DNA of 55,838 nt from Clostridia bacterium (GCA_900754085.1 CAAEBO010000021.1:1-55838), one strand, 5' to 3'; shown: positions 25,644 to 34,742, counted from the first letter of the stretch. Numbers and translations are program-made. The notes: a model not told the origin generated them from the letters alone.

Positions 25644-26312
25644 TTATATCTGTTCCATTGCTTTTTTTGCTGCTTCCATTTCTGCTAATTTTTTTGATGT
25701 TCCCTTACCTGTGGCTAATTGTTTTCCATTGCATTTAACTTCTGCTTCAAACATTTTGTTATGATCAGGACCGGTTTCTTTTAATATATTATATTCTATA
25801 TTTACATTGCCTCCGTGCTGTAATTTTTCTTGTAAAACTGTTTTATAGTCTTTTAATCCTACATTTTGGCTTGCTAATTTTATTTCTTCTTTTAAATTAC
25901 TAATTATGAATTTTTTTGCGGGTTCTAATCCTCCATCTATAAATATTGCAGCAATAATAGCTTCTACGCTATCTGCTAATATAGCTTCATTTTTATTTCC
26001 TTTATTTGATATTTCACTTTTTCCTAAATATAAAAATTTACCAAAGTTATGTTTTGTAGCTATTTTATATAAACTTTTTTCACAAACCACACTAGCTCTA
26101 ACTTTAGTCATTTCTCCTTCATTTAGATTAGTATAATTCTCATATAAAAAATTACTAGATATAAATTCTAATATACTATCACCTAAAAATTCTAATTTCT
26201 CATTACTAGATACTTTCTTTTCATATGCATATGAAGTATGTGTTAATGCTGTTTTTAATAAGCTTTTATCTTTAAATATATAACCTATATTATTTTCAAA
26301 TTCTTGTAACAT
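25644..26312 (-). CDS. rnc: Ribonuclease III
   Basis: Double-stranded-RNA endonuclease for rRNA and mRNA processing, 222 residues. The catalytic signature 'NEKLEFLGDSILEFISS' (about 38-54) and second acidic motif 'ILADSVEAIIAAIFIDGG' are intact; the C-terminal dsRNA-binding domain is at about 155-220 ('DYKTVLQEKLQH', 'GKGTSKKLAEMEAAKKAM'). In many relatives acpP is followed directly by rnc; here two coiled-coil genes lie between them. smc and ftsY, common next genes, are absent. Confidence 0.97.
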   Translation of the reverse strand: MLQEFENNIGYIFKDKSLLKTALTHTSYAYEKKVSSNEKLEFLGDSILEFISSNFLYENYTNLNEGEMTKVRASVVCEKSLYKIATKHNFGKFLYLGKSEISNKGNKNEAILADSVEAIIAAIFIDGGLEPAKKFIISNLKEEIKLASQNVGLKDYKTVLQEKLQHGGNVNIEYNILKETGPDHNKMFEAEVKCNGKQLATGKGTSKKLAEMEAAKKAMEQI

Positions 26313-26382
26313 ATTCTCCCTCCTAAGATGTTTATATTATATACCATTTTTTAGTTTTTGCAAGCTAGAAAGAAAAAATATA

Positions 26383-26408
26383 GCGAATGCTAGCTTTCTA
26401 ACATTCGC
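26383..26408 (-). terminator. Terminator after the 349-residue coiled-coil gene
   Basis: GCGAATG (26383-26389) pairs with CATTCGC (26402-26408), followed on the minus strand by TATATTTTTTC. An alternative, mutually exclusive pairing of TAGAAAG (26366-26372) with CTTTCTA (26394-26400) also exists. Confidence 0.8.
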
Positions 26409-26414
26409 TTTTTA

Positions 26415-27464
26415 TTATCTTCCTTCATTTAACAAATCTAAGTTTTCACTATTTCGTTCTATCTTATTTTCTAGACTTTCTTTTATGCTTCTATTAGTAT
26501 CTTTTATTTTTTCAATTGTTAATTTCTTTTGCTCTCTTCCATAATCTACTATCTTCTTTACACCTTTTTCTATATTTTGTGGTGAATTAACAATTCCTTT
26601 TCCTATTTTAATAGCAAAATTACTAGCTTTTTCTTTATACTCTTTCTTCTTTTCTGATAGCTCTTCTTTTATTGGATTTATTTTATTGTCTTTAATATTA
26701 ACTGCTTTTTCTGTAATTTTATCTACTACATTATGTTTAAAGCTTTTTGCTTTAGGTGTCAATCTTGCAACAATTTTTTGCCATAAATTTTGCTTTTGTA
26801 TCTTTGCTAATGAAGTTTCTTTGTTTTCTAATAAATCGTTCAACTTCTCGTCTCTTGCTGTTTTTAACTCTTCTAATCTTATATCATATTCGTTAATTAT
26901 TTCATTTATATCATTTTTCATTTTTTCTTTAGATTCTAAGTTATCTCTATCAGCTGCTGTTGGATCTTGACTTTTTAATTGTTTTAGCTCTTTTGCTAGA
27001 TCTGTTAATTTGTCTGGATCTCCTGCATTGTGTTTAATTTCATCTTCTTTTGCTTTTACACTCTGTTTCCATTCTTTATATTCTGGTGTCTTCATCGTTT
27101 CTTTTATATTAGAAGAAATTTTTTTCATTTCGCATACTGTATCTATTTCCATTTGTTGCCAACTGTCTTGTTCTTCTATAGTATTTAAATAAGTTTCTTC
27201 ATATTCATTCATTGCTTCTTCTACTGCACTTTTATAATCTTCTATAGCTTTATTAGCATCTGCAATGTTTTGAGAATATTTTTTAGCTTCTCCTTCAGCA
27301 TATTCTTTAATATCTTGCATCTTTTGGCTAATAGCCGCCTTTTGTTTATTTTTAAATATAGCTGCCTTTACCAATTTTGTTTGAGCTTGTATCGTTGCTA
27401 GCTTAATTAATAATTGTGCAATATTTTTTTGATTTGGTTGTTCTACATTCTTTATTTCGCCCAT
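26415..27464 (-). CDS. Unknown long coiled-coil protein, 349 residues
   Basis: Not recognised. A soluble, highly charged protein predicted to be almost wholly helical: coiled-coil heptads from about 10-130 and 150-230, a patch with aromatic and basic residues ('NLWQKIVARLTPKAKSFKH', about 245-265), then basic helices to the end. There is no signal peptide. It starts 12 bp after a 56-residue helical protein, and both follow one promoter. The pair interrupts acpP-rnc. Two further loci in the window have the same layout (35001-36436 and 44243-45584). Function unknown; a structural or filament-associated role is only a guess. Confidence 0.7.
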   Translation of the reverse strand: MGEIKNVEQPNQKNIAQLLIKLATIQAQTKLVKAAIFKNKQKAAISQKMQDIKEYAEGEAKKYSQNIADANKAIEDYKSAVEEAMNEYEETYLNTIEEQDSWQQMEIDTVCEMKKISSNIKETMKTPEYKEWKQSVKAKEDEIKHNAGDPDKLTDLAKELKQLKSQDPTAADRDNLESKEKMKNDINEIINEYDIRLEELKTARDEKLNDLLENKETSLAKIQKQNLWQKIVARLTPKAKSFKHNVVDKITEKAVNIKDNKINPIKEELSEKKKEYKEKASNFAIKIGKGIVNSPQNIEKGVKKIVDYGREQKKLTIEKIKDTNRSIKESLENKIERNSENLDLLNEGR

Positions 27465-27476
27465 TACACATCCCCC

Positions 27477-27647
27477 TTATTCACTTTCTTCTAAATCGCT
27501 TTTTATTGTATTATTTATTTCACTTTTTATAGATTTTTCTTCAGATTCTAATTTCTTTAACAGACTTTCTAGTTTGCCTATACTACTTATATCGTCTAAA
27601 TCGTATATTTCTCCATTATGTACAATTTTTCCTAATTTTTCTTGCAT
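27477..27647 (-). CDS. Small helical protein, 56 residues, first gene of a coiled-coil pair
   Basis: Too short for default gene calling but well supported: AAAGGGTGAT ribosome site, open reading MQEKLGKIVHNGEIYDLDDI to a TAA, and tight spacing to the 349-residue gene. The N-terminal 20 residues look like two beta-strands; the rest ('KLESLLKKLESEEKSIKSEI') is one charged helix. The layout matches the small genes at 35001 and 45584. Function unknown; it may be a partner or adaptor of the following protein. Confidence 0.7.
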   Translation of the reverse strand: MQEKLGKIVHNGEIYDLDDISSIGKLESLLKKLESEEKSIKSEINNTIKSDLEESE

Positions 27648-27679
27648 AGTATCACCCTTTTACATAGTATTTTGTATTT

Positions 27680-27708
27680 ATTATATATTTTTTGTACATT
27701 ATAGTAAA
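27680..27708 (-). promoter_or_regulatory. Promoter of the 56/349-residue pair
   Basis: TTTACT (27703-27708), 17 bases, TATAAT (27680-27685) on the minus strand, after the acpP terminator. Confidence 0.6.
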
Positions 27709-27750
27709 TAACATTAAGATTACAATTATATATATTTTTTATTACAAATA

Positions 27751-27807
27751 AAAAGCGAATACAAAATTTTCAATTATTATTAATAGAAAATTTTATACTC
27801 GCCTTTT
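27751..27807 (-). terminator. Terminator of plsX-acpP
   Basis: A stem of about 20 bp (27751-27771 with 27786-27807, few mismatches) with A-run and T-run edges separates acpP from the inserted coiled-coil pair. Confidence 0.85.
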
Positions 27808-27825
27808 ATATTTTAATATGTTCAA

Positions 27826-28065
27826 TTATGCATTATCTTTTATATAGTCTACTACGTCACTTACTGTAACGATTTTTTCAGCATCTTCATCTGGAATTTC
27901 CATATCGAATTCTTCCTCCAATGCCATAATTAATTCTACTATATCTAAAGAATCTGCTCCTAAGTCATCTATGAAAGATGCTTCCATTGTTACAGATGTT
28001 TCTGCAACACCTAATTGTTCAACTATTATTTTCTTTACTTTTTCAAATATTTCTTCTTGGTTCAT
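27826..28065 (-). CDS. acpP: Acyl carrier protein
   Basis: Carrier of growing fatty acids, 79 residues. The phosphopantetheine attachment site is the Ser in 'DLGADSLDIVELIMALEEEF'. Acidic and helical as expected. It follows plsX by 70 bp, forming a lipid-synthesis unit, and is closed off by a terminator. Confidence 0.98.
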   Translation of the reverse strand: MNQEEIFEKVKKIIVEQLGVAETSVTMEASFIDDLGADSLDIVELIMALEEEFDMEIPDEDAEKIVTVSDVVDYIKDNA

Positions 28066-28135
28066 TTAACTATGTACACCTCCTCTCACATATTTTTTCT
28101 TACTGACTAAACAATAATATATTGTATTAAAAATG

Positions 28136-29176
28136 TCAAGCTTTATTTTCCTTTTGTTTTAAAAATTCTTCTGTCATTTTTTCTACAGCTCTATTTTGTA
28201 CAAATTTTTCTGCTTGAATTATTGTATATTCGAATAGTTTTTCGTCACTACTTCCATGTGCTTTAACAACTGGTTTCTTAACCCCTAAGAACAAAGCTCC
28301 ACCATATATTTTATAGTCCATAGTTTTTGCAAATCTATTTATTGCAGGTAAACATGGTATGCTACCTATTTTTGATAAAATGTTACGTTTTAAACTATCT
28401 GATAGTGAAACTTTTACTAATTTTCCAAGTCCTTCTGTTGTTTTTAAAAAAATATTTCCTGTAAAACCATCTGTTACAACAGCATTAACTTTTCCTGAAA
28501 AAGCATCTCTGCCTTCTATATTTCCAATAAAATTTATTCCCAATTCTGGTGACTTTTCTTTTAATAATTCATATGATGATTTTGTTAATTCATTACCTTT
28601 TGTTTCCTCTGTTCCTATATTTAAAAGACCTATTGCTGGATTTTCTATTCCAAATGTATTTTTTAAATATATAGATGCCATTTGTGCAAATTGTAATAAA
28701 TTTATTGGTTTACAGTTTGTATTTGATCCACAATCCATTAATAATAATTGGCTTTTATATGCTGGAAGTATTCCTGCTAATGCCGGTCTATCTATCCCTT
28801 TTATTCTTCCTACAAGTAATGTTGCTCCTGTTAATAAAGCTCCTGAATTTCCTGCAGAAATGAATACATCTCCTTTGCCTTCTTTTAATAGATTAAATCC
28901 TACAACCATAGAAGAATCTTTTTTATGCTTTATTGCCATTGTTGGTGTATCTTCCATTTCTATTGTTTCTGTTGCATTATATATTTTAAGTCTTGGAGAA
29001 ATATCTGATAGTTTCTCTTTATTATATAATTCTTTTACTCTACTATTAATAACATCTTCTTTTCCTATTAATAATATTTCTGTTGAGTTGCTTACTTCAT
29101 TAACTGCCTTTACAGCTCCTTTTATATTGGCATCTGGTGCATTATCTCCACCCATTGCATCTAGCAGTATAACCAT
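28136..29176 (-). CDS. plsX: Phosphate acyltransferase PlsX
   Basis: Makes acyl-phosphate from acyl-ACP, the first step of phospholipid synthesis by the PlsX/Y route. 346 residues from ATG at 29176, eight bases after GGAGG. Recognised by 'VILLDAMGGDNAPDANIKGAV', 'MAIKHKKDSSMVVGFNLLKEG', 'SAGNSGALL', 'LLNIGTEETKGNEL' and 'VVTDGFTGNIFLKTTEGL'. It precedes acpP, its substrate carrier. Confidence 0.96.
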   Translation of the reverse strand: MVILLDAMGGDNAPDANIKGAVKAVNEVSNSTEILLIGKEDVINSRVKELYNKEKLSDISPRLKIYNATETIEMEDTPTMAIKHKKDSSMVVGFNLLKEGKGDVFISAGNSGALLTGATLLVGRIKGIDRPALAGILPAYKSQLLLMDCGSNTNCKPINLLQFAQMASIYLKNTFGIENPAIGLLNIGTEETKGNELTKSSYELLKEKSPELGINFIGNIEGRDAFSGKVNAVVTDGFTGNIFLKTTEGLGKLVKVSLSDSLKRNILSKIGSIPCLPAINRFAKTMDYKIYGGALFLGVKKPVVKAHGSSDEKLFEYTIIQAEKFVQNRAVEKMTEEFLKQKENKA

Positions 29177-29212
29177 TTTAATTTCCTCCAATTAGTAAAT
29201 TTTGACTTATTT

Positions 29213-29241
29213 ATTTTATTATTTCTTAATAAAAAATGCAA
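29213..29241 (-). promoter_or_regulatory. Promoter of plsX-acpP
   Basis: TTGCAT (29236-29241), 17 bases, TAAAAT (29213-29218) on the minus strand, about 36 bp from the plsX start. No clear FapR box is seen. Confidence 0.55.
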
Positions 29242-29288
29242 TACTTTCTGACCAAATAGTATAGAAATCTCTCCTAGTAAAAAAAGAA

Positions 29289-29308
29289 GTACATCTTAAA
29301 AGATGTAC
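29289..29308 (-). terminator. Terminator of the str operon (after tuf)
   Basis: GTACATCTT and AAGATGTAC form a perfect stem followed by a T-run on the minus strand, 20 bp after the tuf stop. Confidence 0.9.
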
Positions 29309-29328
29309 CCCCATATATTTATTATATA

Positions 29329-30531
29329 TTATTCAGCTATTTTTGAAACAACACCTGAACCAACTGTTCTTCCACCTTCACGAATAGCGAATCTTAATCC
29401 TTCTTCCATAGCGATTGGTGTGATTAATTCGATTTCCATATCAATGTTGTCTCCTGGCATAACCATTTCTGTTCCAGCAGGTAATTCGATAACACCTGTA
29501 ACGTCTGTTGTTCTGAAATAGAATTGTGGTCTGTATCCGTTAAAGAATGGTGTATGTCTTCCACCTTCTTCTTTAGTTAATACGTATACTTGTGCAGAGA
29601 ATTTTGTATGTGGATGTATTGATCCTGGTTTAGATAATACTTGTCCTCTTTCGATATCTGTTCTTTGAACACCTCTTAAAAGAACACCAATGTTGTCTCC
29701 AGCTTCTGCTTGATCTAATAATTTTCTGAACATTTCTACACCAGTAACAACTGATTTTTTCTTTTCTTCAGATAATCCTACGATTTCAACTTCGTCAGAA
29801 ACTTTAACTTCTCCTCTTTCTACTCTACCTGTAGCAACTGTTCCTCTACCTGTTATAGAGAAGATATCTTCTATAGGCATTAAGAATGGTTGATCTACTG
29901 GTCTTTCTGGTGTTGGGATATAGCTATCTACAGCATCCATTAATTCTTTAATTGGAGCATATGTAGCTTCTTCTGGATCTTTAGAAGTACATTCTAATAC
30001 TTTTAAAGAAGATCCTTTTACTACTGGAATATCGTCTCCTGGGAAACCATATTCTGTTAATAAGTCTCTAACTTCCATTTCTACTAAGTCTAATAATTCT
30101 GGGTCGTCTACCATATCACATTTGTTTAAGTAAACAACAATGTATTTAACACCAACTTGTCTTGCAAGTAAGATGTGTTCTCTTGTTTGAGGCATTGGTC
30201 CATCAGCTGCTGAAACAACTAATATAGCACCATCCATTTGTGCTGCACCTGTAATCATGTTTTTAACGTAGTCTGCGTGTCCTGGGCAGTCAACGTGTGC
30301 ATAGTGTCTTGTTTCTGTTTCATACTCAACGTGAGCTGTGTTAATTGTGATTCCTCTTTCTCTTTCTTCTGGAGCTCTATCGATTTCATCATATGCTTCG
30401 AAGTTAGCTCTTCCTAATAATGATAAATATTTTGTAATAGCTGCTGTTGTTGTTGTTTTACCATGGTCAACGTGTCCGATTGTACCAATGTTAACGTGTG
30501 GCTTTGATCTAACAAATTTTTCTTTAGCCAT
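29329..30531 (-). CDS. tuf: Elongation factor Tu
   Basis: GTPase that delivers aminoacyl-tRNA to the ribosome, 400 residues. G1 'GHVDHGKTTTTAAI', G2 'RERGITINTAHVEYET', G3 'DCPGHADYV', G4 'LNKCDMVD' are all standard, as is the C-terminus 'EGGRTVGSGVVSKI'. It is the last gene of rpsL-rpsG-fusA-tuf. rpsJ and the S10 operon do not follow, unlike in some relatives. Confidence 0.99.
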   Translation of the reverse strand: MAKEKFVRSKPHVNIGTIGHVDHGKTTTTAAITKYLSLLGRANFEAYDEIDRAPEERERGITINTAHVEYETETRHYAHVDCPGHADYVKNMITGAAQMDGAILVVSAADGPMPQTREHILLARQVGVKYIVVYLNKCDMVDDPELLDLVEMEVRDLLTEYGFPGDDIPVVKGSSLKVLECTSKDPEEATYAPIKELMDAVDSYIPTPERPVDQPFLMPIEDIFSITGRGTVATGRVERGEVKVSDEVEIVGLSEEKKKSVVTGVEMFRKLLDQAEAGDNIGVLLRGVQRTDIERGQVLSKPGSIHPHTKFSAQVYVLTKEEGGRHTPFFNGYRPQFYFRTTDVTGVIELPAGTEMVMPGDNIDMEIELITPIAMEEGLRFAIREGGRTVGSGVVSKIAE

Positions 30532-30654
30532 TTTTATTCCTCCTTTAAATTTTTGAGATTTTCATCTCTATATTTTATTTTCTTTTTGACGCATTTATTT
30601 TACGAATTTCATTGTATACTATAATCTGTAAAAAATCAAGTATATTGCTAAATA

Positions 30655-32739
30655 TTATTCGCTTTTCTTTCCTCTTGATGCTACAATTTGTTCTAAAACA
30701 GATTTTGGAACTTCTTCGTAATGAGATGGTTCCATAGAGTATGTTCCTCTACCTTGTGTTTTTGAACGTAAGTCTGTAGCGTATCCAAACATTTCTGATA
30801 ATGGTATAAATGAATGAATTTCTTGCATTCCATCATTTCCATCCATACCTTCCATTCTTCCACGTCTAGAGTTTACATCACCAATAACATCTCCCATGTA
30901 TTCTTCTGGAACTGTTATTTCAACCTTCATAATAGGTTCTAGAATAACAACACCAGATTGTTTACATCCTTCTTTAAATGCCATTGATGCTGCAATTTTG
31001 AATGCCATTTCTGAAGAGTCAACTTCGTGGTATGAACCATCTACTAATGTAGCTTTAAAGTCTATAACTGGGTAACCAGCTAAGTAACCACCTTCAGCTG
31101 CTTCTCTTAGTCCTTGTTCGATTGGTTTAATGTATTCCTTAGGAACAGCTCCACCAACGATTTTACTTTCAAATTCTATTCCTTTTCCTGGCTCTAATGG
31201 TTCCATTTCTAACCAAACATCACCATATTGTCCTTTACCACCAGATTGACGAATGAATTTACCTTGAACTCTAACATTCTTTTTGATTGTTTCTTTGTAA
31301 GCAACTTGTGGTTTACCTACATTACATTCAACTTTAAATTCTCTTTTTAATCTGTCAACGATGATATCTAGGTGTAATTCACCCATACCAGCAATAATTG
31401 TTTGTCCAGTTTCATGGTTTGTGTATGTTTTAAATGTTGGATCTTCTTCAGCTAATTTTGCTAATGCTATACCCATTTTTTCTTGAGCAACCTTATCTTT
31501 TGGTTCGATAGCAATATCAATAACTGGCTCTGGGAATTCCATAGACTCTAATATAACAGGGTTATTTATATCACATAAAGTATCTCCTGTTGTAACTTCT
31601 TTTAGTCCTACAGCTGCAGCTATATCTCCTGCATATACTTTATCTATATCTTCTCTGTGATTAGAGTGCATTTGTAATATTCTTCCGATTCTTTCTTTTT
31701 TACCTTTATTAGAGTTTAAAACTGTTGAACCAGATTCTAAAACTCCTGAATAAACTCTAAAGAAACATAATTTTCCAACAAATGGGTCTGTAGCAATTTT
31801 AAATGCTAAAGCTGCAAATGGTTCTTTATCTGAAGTTTTTCTTTCTACTTCGTTATCATCTTCGTCAACACCTTTAATATGTGGAATATCTAATGGTGAT
31901 GGCATATAGTCAACTATTGCATTTAATAATTCTTGAACACCTTTGTTTTTGTATGAAGAACCACATGTTACTGGAACTATTGTGTTTGCAATTGTTCCTG
32001 CACGTAAACCTTTTTTAATTTCTTCCATTGTAAGTTCTTCACCATCTAAGTATTTCATCATTAATTCTTCGTCTTGTTCAGCAACAGATTCTATCATTTT
32101 GTCATGATATTCTTGTGCTAATTCTTTCATATCTTCAGGAATTTCTGTTTCTTCAATTTCTTTTCCTAAATCATCTTTATGAATAAAAGCTTTCATGTTT
32201 ATTAAGTCTACTATACCTTTAAATTGATCTTCTGCTCCAATTGGTAATTGGATTGGTACAGCATTTGCTTTTAATCTATTTTTTAATTGATCAACACATA
32301 GCATAAAGTTTGCTCCTGTGATGTCCATTTTATTTACATATACCATTCTTGGTACTTGATATTTGTCAGCTTGTCTCCAAACAGTTTCTGTTTGTGGTTG
32401 AACTCCACCTTTAGCTGCAAGTACTGTAACTGCTCCGTCAAGAACTCTTAAAGATCTTTGAACTTCTACTGTAAAGTCAACGTGTCCTGGTGTATCTATA
32501 ATATTTATTCTATTATTATTCCAGAAACAAGTTGTAGCAGCAGATGTAATTGTTATACCTCTTTCTTGTTCTTGTTCCATCCAGTCCATAGTAGCTGCAC
32601 CTTCGTGAGTTTCACCTATTTTATGAACTTTACCTGTATAGAAAAGTATTCTCTCTGTTGTTGTTGTTTTACCAGCATCAATGTGAGCCATAATTCCTAT
32701 ATTTCTTGTTCTTTCTAATGGATATTCTCTTCCTGCCAA
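30655..32739 (-). CDS. fusA: Elongation factor G
   Basis: Translocation GTPase, 694 residues. G1 'AHIDAGKTTTTERILFYTG', switch II 'DTPGHVDFTVEVQRSLRVLDG' (in pieces), G4 'VNKMDITGANF'; domain IV ends in 'RGMxGMDG'-like 'RRGRMEGMDGNDGMQEI' and the tail 'YEEVPKSVLEQIVASRGK'. Normal length. Located 37 bp after rpsG in the str operon. Confidence 0.99.
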   Translation of the reverse strand: MAGREYPLERTRNIGIMAHIDAGKTTTTERILFYTGKVHKIGETHEGAATMDWMEQEQERGITITSAATTCFWNNNRINIIDTPGHVDFTVEVQRSLRVLDGAVTVLAAKGGVQPQTETVWRQADKYQVPRMVYVNKMDITGANFMLCVDQLKNRLKANAVPIQLPIGAEDQFKGIVDLINMKAFIHKDDLGKEIEETEIPEDMKELAQEYHDKMIESVAEQDEELMMKYLDGEELTMEEIKKGLRAGTIANTIVPVTCGSSYKNKGVQELLNAIVDYMPSPLDIPHIKGVDEDDNEVERKTSDKEPFAALAFKIATDPFVGKLCFFRVYSGVLESGSTVLNSNKGKKERIGRILQMHSNHREDIDKVYAGDIAAAVGLKEVTTGDTLCDINNPVILESMEFPEPVIDIAIEPKDKVAQEKMGIALAKLAEEDPTFKTYTNHETGQTIIAGMGELHLDIIVDRLKREFKVECNVGKPQVAYKETIKKNVRVQGKFIRQSGGKGQYGDVWLEMEPLEPGKGIEFESKIVGGAVPKEYIKPIEQGLREAAEGGYLAGYPVIDFKATLVDGSYHEVDSSEMAFKIAASMAFKEGCKQSGVVILEPIMKVEITVPEEYMGDVIGDVNSRRGRMEGMDGNDGMQEIHSFIPLSEMFGYATDLRSKTQGRGTYSMEPSHYEEVPKSVLEQIVASRGKKSE

Positions 32740-32776
32740 CTTTATTTCCTCCTCTCAGGGTTTATTACTTTTTATA

Positions 32777-33247
32777 TTACCATTTGTAATGTGCAAATGC
32801 TTTGTTAGCTTCTGCCATTCTATGTGTATCTTCTTTCTTCTTAAATGCTCCACCGTTTCCGTTTATAGCATCTATAATTTCTCCGGCTAATTTTTCAGCC
32901 ATTGTTTTTTCATGTCTTGTTCTTGCATATCTTACTAACCATCTTAAACCTAATGTTTGTCTTCTTTCTGGTCTAATTTCTAATGGAACTTGGTATGTAG
33001 CTCCACCAACTCTTCTAGCTTTAACTTCAAGAACTGGCATAATGTTGTTTAGCGCTTCTTCAAAAACTTCTAGTGGATCTCTTTGCTCTTTTTCTTTTAT
33101 AATGTCAAACGCACCATAAACTATTTTTTGAGCAACTGATTTTTTACCATCTAACATTATGTTGTTTACTAATTTTGTAACAACTTTGCTGTTATACATT
33201 GGATCTGGTAAAACTTCTCTTTTTGCTATATATCCTTTTCTTGGCAC
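32777..33247 (-). CDS. rpsG: 30S ribosomal protein S7
   Basis: Primary 16S rRNA-binding protein of the small-subunit head, 156 residues. 'PRKGYIAKREVLPDPMYNSK', 'RRVGGATYQVPLEIRPERR' and 'KKEDTHRMAEANKAFAHYKW' are typical. Located between rpsL and fusA; the 144-bp gap before it could carry regulatory RNA, but no clear structure is seen. Confidence 0.99.
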   Translation of the reverse strand: MPRKGYIAKREVLPDPMYNSKVVTKLVNNIMLDGKKSVAQKIVYGAFDIIKEKEQRDPLEVFEEALNNIMPVLEVKARRVGGATYQVPLEIRPERRQTLGLRWLVRYARTRHEKTMAEKLAGEIIDAINGNGGAFKKKEDTHRMAEANKAFAHYKW

Positions 33248-33391
33248 TATTCTTCCCTCCTTATTTTTATTCTGATACTAATTTAGTATCTAGGTACTCT
33301 GAAAAGTCTTTCTTTTCCGTATAGTGCTATATATTCTAAATTTAAGCACCTTAAATTAGTAATTATTAGCACTAGTTTTTATTACCTAATT

Positions 33392-33805
33392 TTATTTTTT
33401 AGGTCTTTTTGCTCCATATTTTGATCTAGCTTGCATTCTGTCTTTAACACCTGCTGTATCTAATGTTCCTCTAATAATATGATATCTAACACCTGGAAGG
33501 TCTTTTACTCTTCCTCCTCTTATTAAAACAACACTATGTTCTTGTAAGTTATGTCCTATTCCTGGGATATAAGATGTTACTTCATAACCATTAGAAAGTC
33601 TAACTCTGGCAACTTTTCTTAAAGCTGAGTTAGGTTTCTTTGGTGTTACAGTTTTAACTACTGTACAAACTCCTCTTTTTTGTGGTGCTCTGTGGTTAGT
33701 TGTTCTATTTTTCTTAGAATTGTAACCATGTTGCAACGCTGGAGCTGTTGATTTTGTCATTGATGTTTTTCTTCCTTTTCTTACTAATTGATTAATTGTT
33801 GGCAC
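33392..33805 (-). CDS. rpsL: 30S ribosomal protein S12
   Basis: Decoding-centre protein, 137 residues. 'PTINQLVRKGRKT', 'TPKKPNSALRKVARVRLSNG' with the Lys of the KPNS loop associated with streptomycin sensitivity, and 'VLIRGGRVKDLPGVRYHIIRG' are present. The start is GTG after AGGAGGTG. First gene of the str operon. Confidence 0.99.
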   Translation of the reverse strand: MPTINQLVRKGRKTSMTKSTAPALQHGYNSKKNRTTNHRAPQKRGVCTVVKTVTPKKPNSALRKVARVRLSNGYEVTSYIPGIGHNLQEHSVVLIRGGRVKDLPGVRYHIIRGTLDTAGVKDRMQARSKYGAKRPKK

Positions 33806-33868
33806 TTAAATTTCACCTCCTAAAATATTATATGTCGCCTATTTGTGCATAATACACTAGCGTGAATT

Positions 33869-33897
33869 ATTTTATCACCAAAATGTAAGAATGTCAA
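33869..33897 (-). promoter_or_regulatory. Promoter of the str operon
   Basis: TTGACA (33892-33897), 17 bases, TAAAAT (33869-33874) on the minus strand, 64 bp before the rpsL start. Confidence 0.75.
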
Positions 33898-33943
33898 TAT
33901 TTTAATAGTGTTTTTATTAGAAACTCTTAACTTTTGCCAAAAG

Positions 33944-34013
33944 AAAAAGAGGGGTAAGCTTTCTGCAATTTAAGCATCTGCTTCCCCCTCATTAAGTTCA
34001 CACCCCTCTTTTT
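33944..34013 (-). terminator. Terminator of the 108-residue membrane-protein gene
   Basis: ACCCCTCTTTTT (34002-34013, inside the last codons) pairs with AAAAAGAGGGGT (33944-33955); the 46-nt loop can itself fold. The minus strand continues CTTTT. Confidence 0.75.
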
Positions 34014-34324
34014 CTGAACTTCTGAATAGCTTTTTTAATGGAGTTTATAAATACTCCACCAACTAACACTAACAATATGTCTCTTAACACAGATGTTAGT
34101 GTTAATTCTCCAAAAAGAATATTAGCAAGTTGTTGCCAATTTCCTTCTGTTAACCTTGTTAATACTACAATGATTGCGATAACAACCACCCATACTAACA
34201 GCTTGCACAGAAGCTCAATTGCCCCTGCAATAGGAACAAGAATCTTGTAAAGTATTAATCTTGTTTCCCGAGAGAGTGTCTTTTTTCTTGGAGACTGTTG
34301 TTGCTTTTCTTTTTCGTTACACAT
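33998..34324 (-). CDS. Unknown small membrane protein, 108 residues
   Basis: Not recognised. A basic cytoplasmic N-terminus ('SPRKKTLSRETR') is followed by a long hydrophobic segment (about 30-60, 'LLCKLLVWVVVIAIIVVL') and a second (about 78-95, 'ILLVLVGGVFINSI'), ending in a basic tail 'KKAIQKFRKRGV'. The layout resembles holin-like or small inner-membrane proteins, but no family is claimed. It is a single-gene cassette with its own promoter, AAGGAGGAG ribosome site and terminator. Arg19 is a CGG codon. Neighbour of a similar cassette at 34470-34709. Confidence 0.65.
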   Translation of the reverse strand: MCNEKEKQQQSPRKKTLSRETRLILYKILVPIAGAIELLCKLLVWVVVIAIIVVLTRLTEGNWQQLANILFGELTLTSVLRDILLVLVGGVFINSIKKAIQKFRKRGV

Positions 34325-34368
34325 AATTACTCCTCCTTAATTTTCATTCAACAATAGTTGACTCTTTA

Positions 34369-34397
34369 ATTATAACACAGCTTCTAAAATTTGTAAA
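34369..34397 (-). promoter_or_regulatory. Promoter of the 108-residue gene
   Basis: TTTACA (34392-34397), 17 bases, TATAAT (34369-34374) on the minus strand. Confidence 0.7.
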
Positions 34398-34434
34398 TAT
34401 TTATGTTTACTTGCTCAAATCATACAAATGGATA

Positions 34435-34457
34435 AGGAGATGCAGTCTGCATCTCCT
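34435..34457 (-). terminator. Hairpin after the 79-residue membrane-protein gene
   Basis: AGGAGATGCAG and CTGCATCTCCT form a perfect 11-bp stem around a single T. The downstream T-run is weak, so it may be a terminator or an RNA-stabilising stem. Confidence 0.65.
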
Positions 34458-34469
34458 ATCGGTTCACCT

Positions 34470-34709
34470 CTAATTAACGTTAGCTTTGCTTCCTCTTCCA
34501 AGTTTGTATCCAATCAAAAGACTGACTACAATAAATAAAATGTCTTTTAAAGAAATAAATTCTTTGGCTTTAATCCAAAGTCCTTTTCCTACACTTGAGA
34601 ACCATTCTACTAATTTCCCTGGATGAATCTGCAAAGTCCCAGACGAGAGCAAAATTGCTCCAATAATTACTACAATAGCAATAATAACCAACCGTTTCTT
34701 TTTGTTCAT
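34470..34709 (-). CDS. Unknown small membrane protein, 79 residues
   Basis: Not recognised. The start MNKKKRLVIIAIVVIIGAIL is a signal-anchor helix; a second hydrophobic stretch ('DILFIVVSLLIGYKLG', about 55-70) precedes a short polar tail. The ATG at 34709 is nine bases after GGAGG; a reading from 34754 would begin upstream of the promoter's start site. Its promoter is close to consensus. Codon 6 is CGG. Paired in layout, not in obvious sequence, with the 108-residue gene. Confidence 0.65.
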   Translation of the reverse strand: MNKKKRLVIIAIVVIIGAILLSSGTLQIHPGKLVEWFSSVGKGLWIKAKEFISLKDILFIVVSLLIGYKLGRGSKANVN

Positions 34710-34742
34710 AATGTATAACCTCCAACTTTTTTTATATTTACT

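Noticed and set aside
28359..29195. Plus-strand open reading of 278 codons opposite plsX
   Set aside because: Long but exactly antisense to plsX; no ribosome site or recognisable domain.
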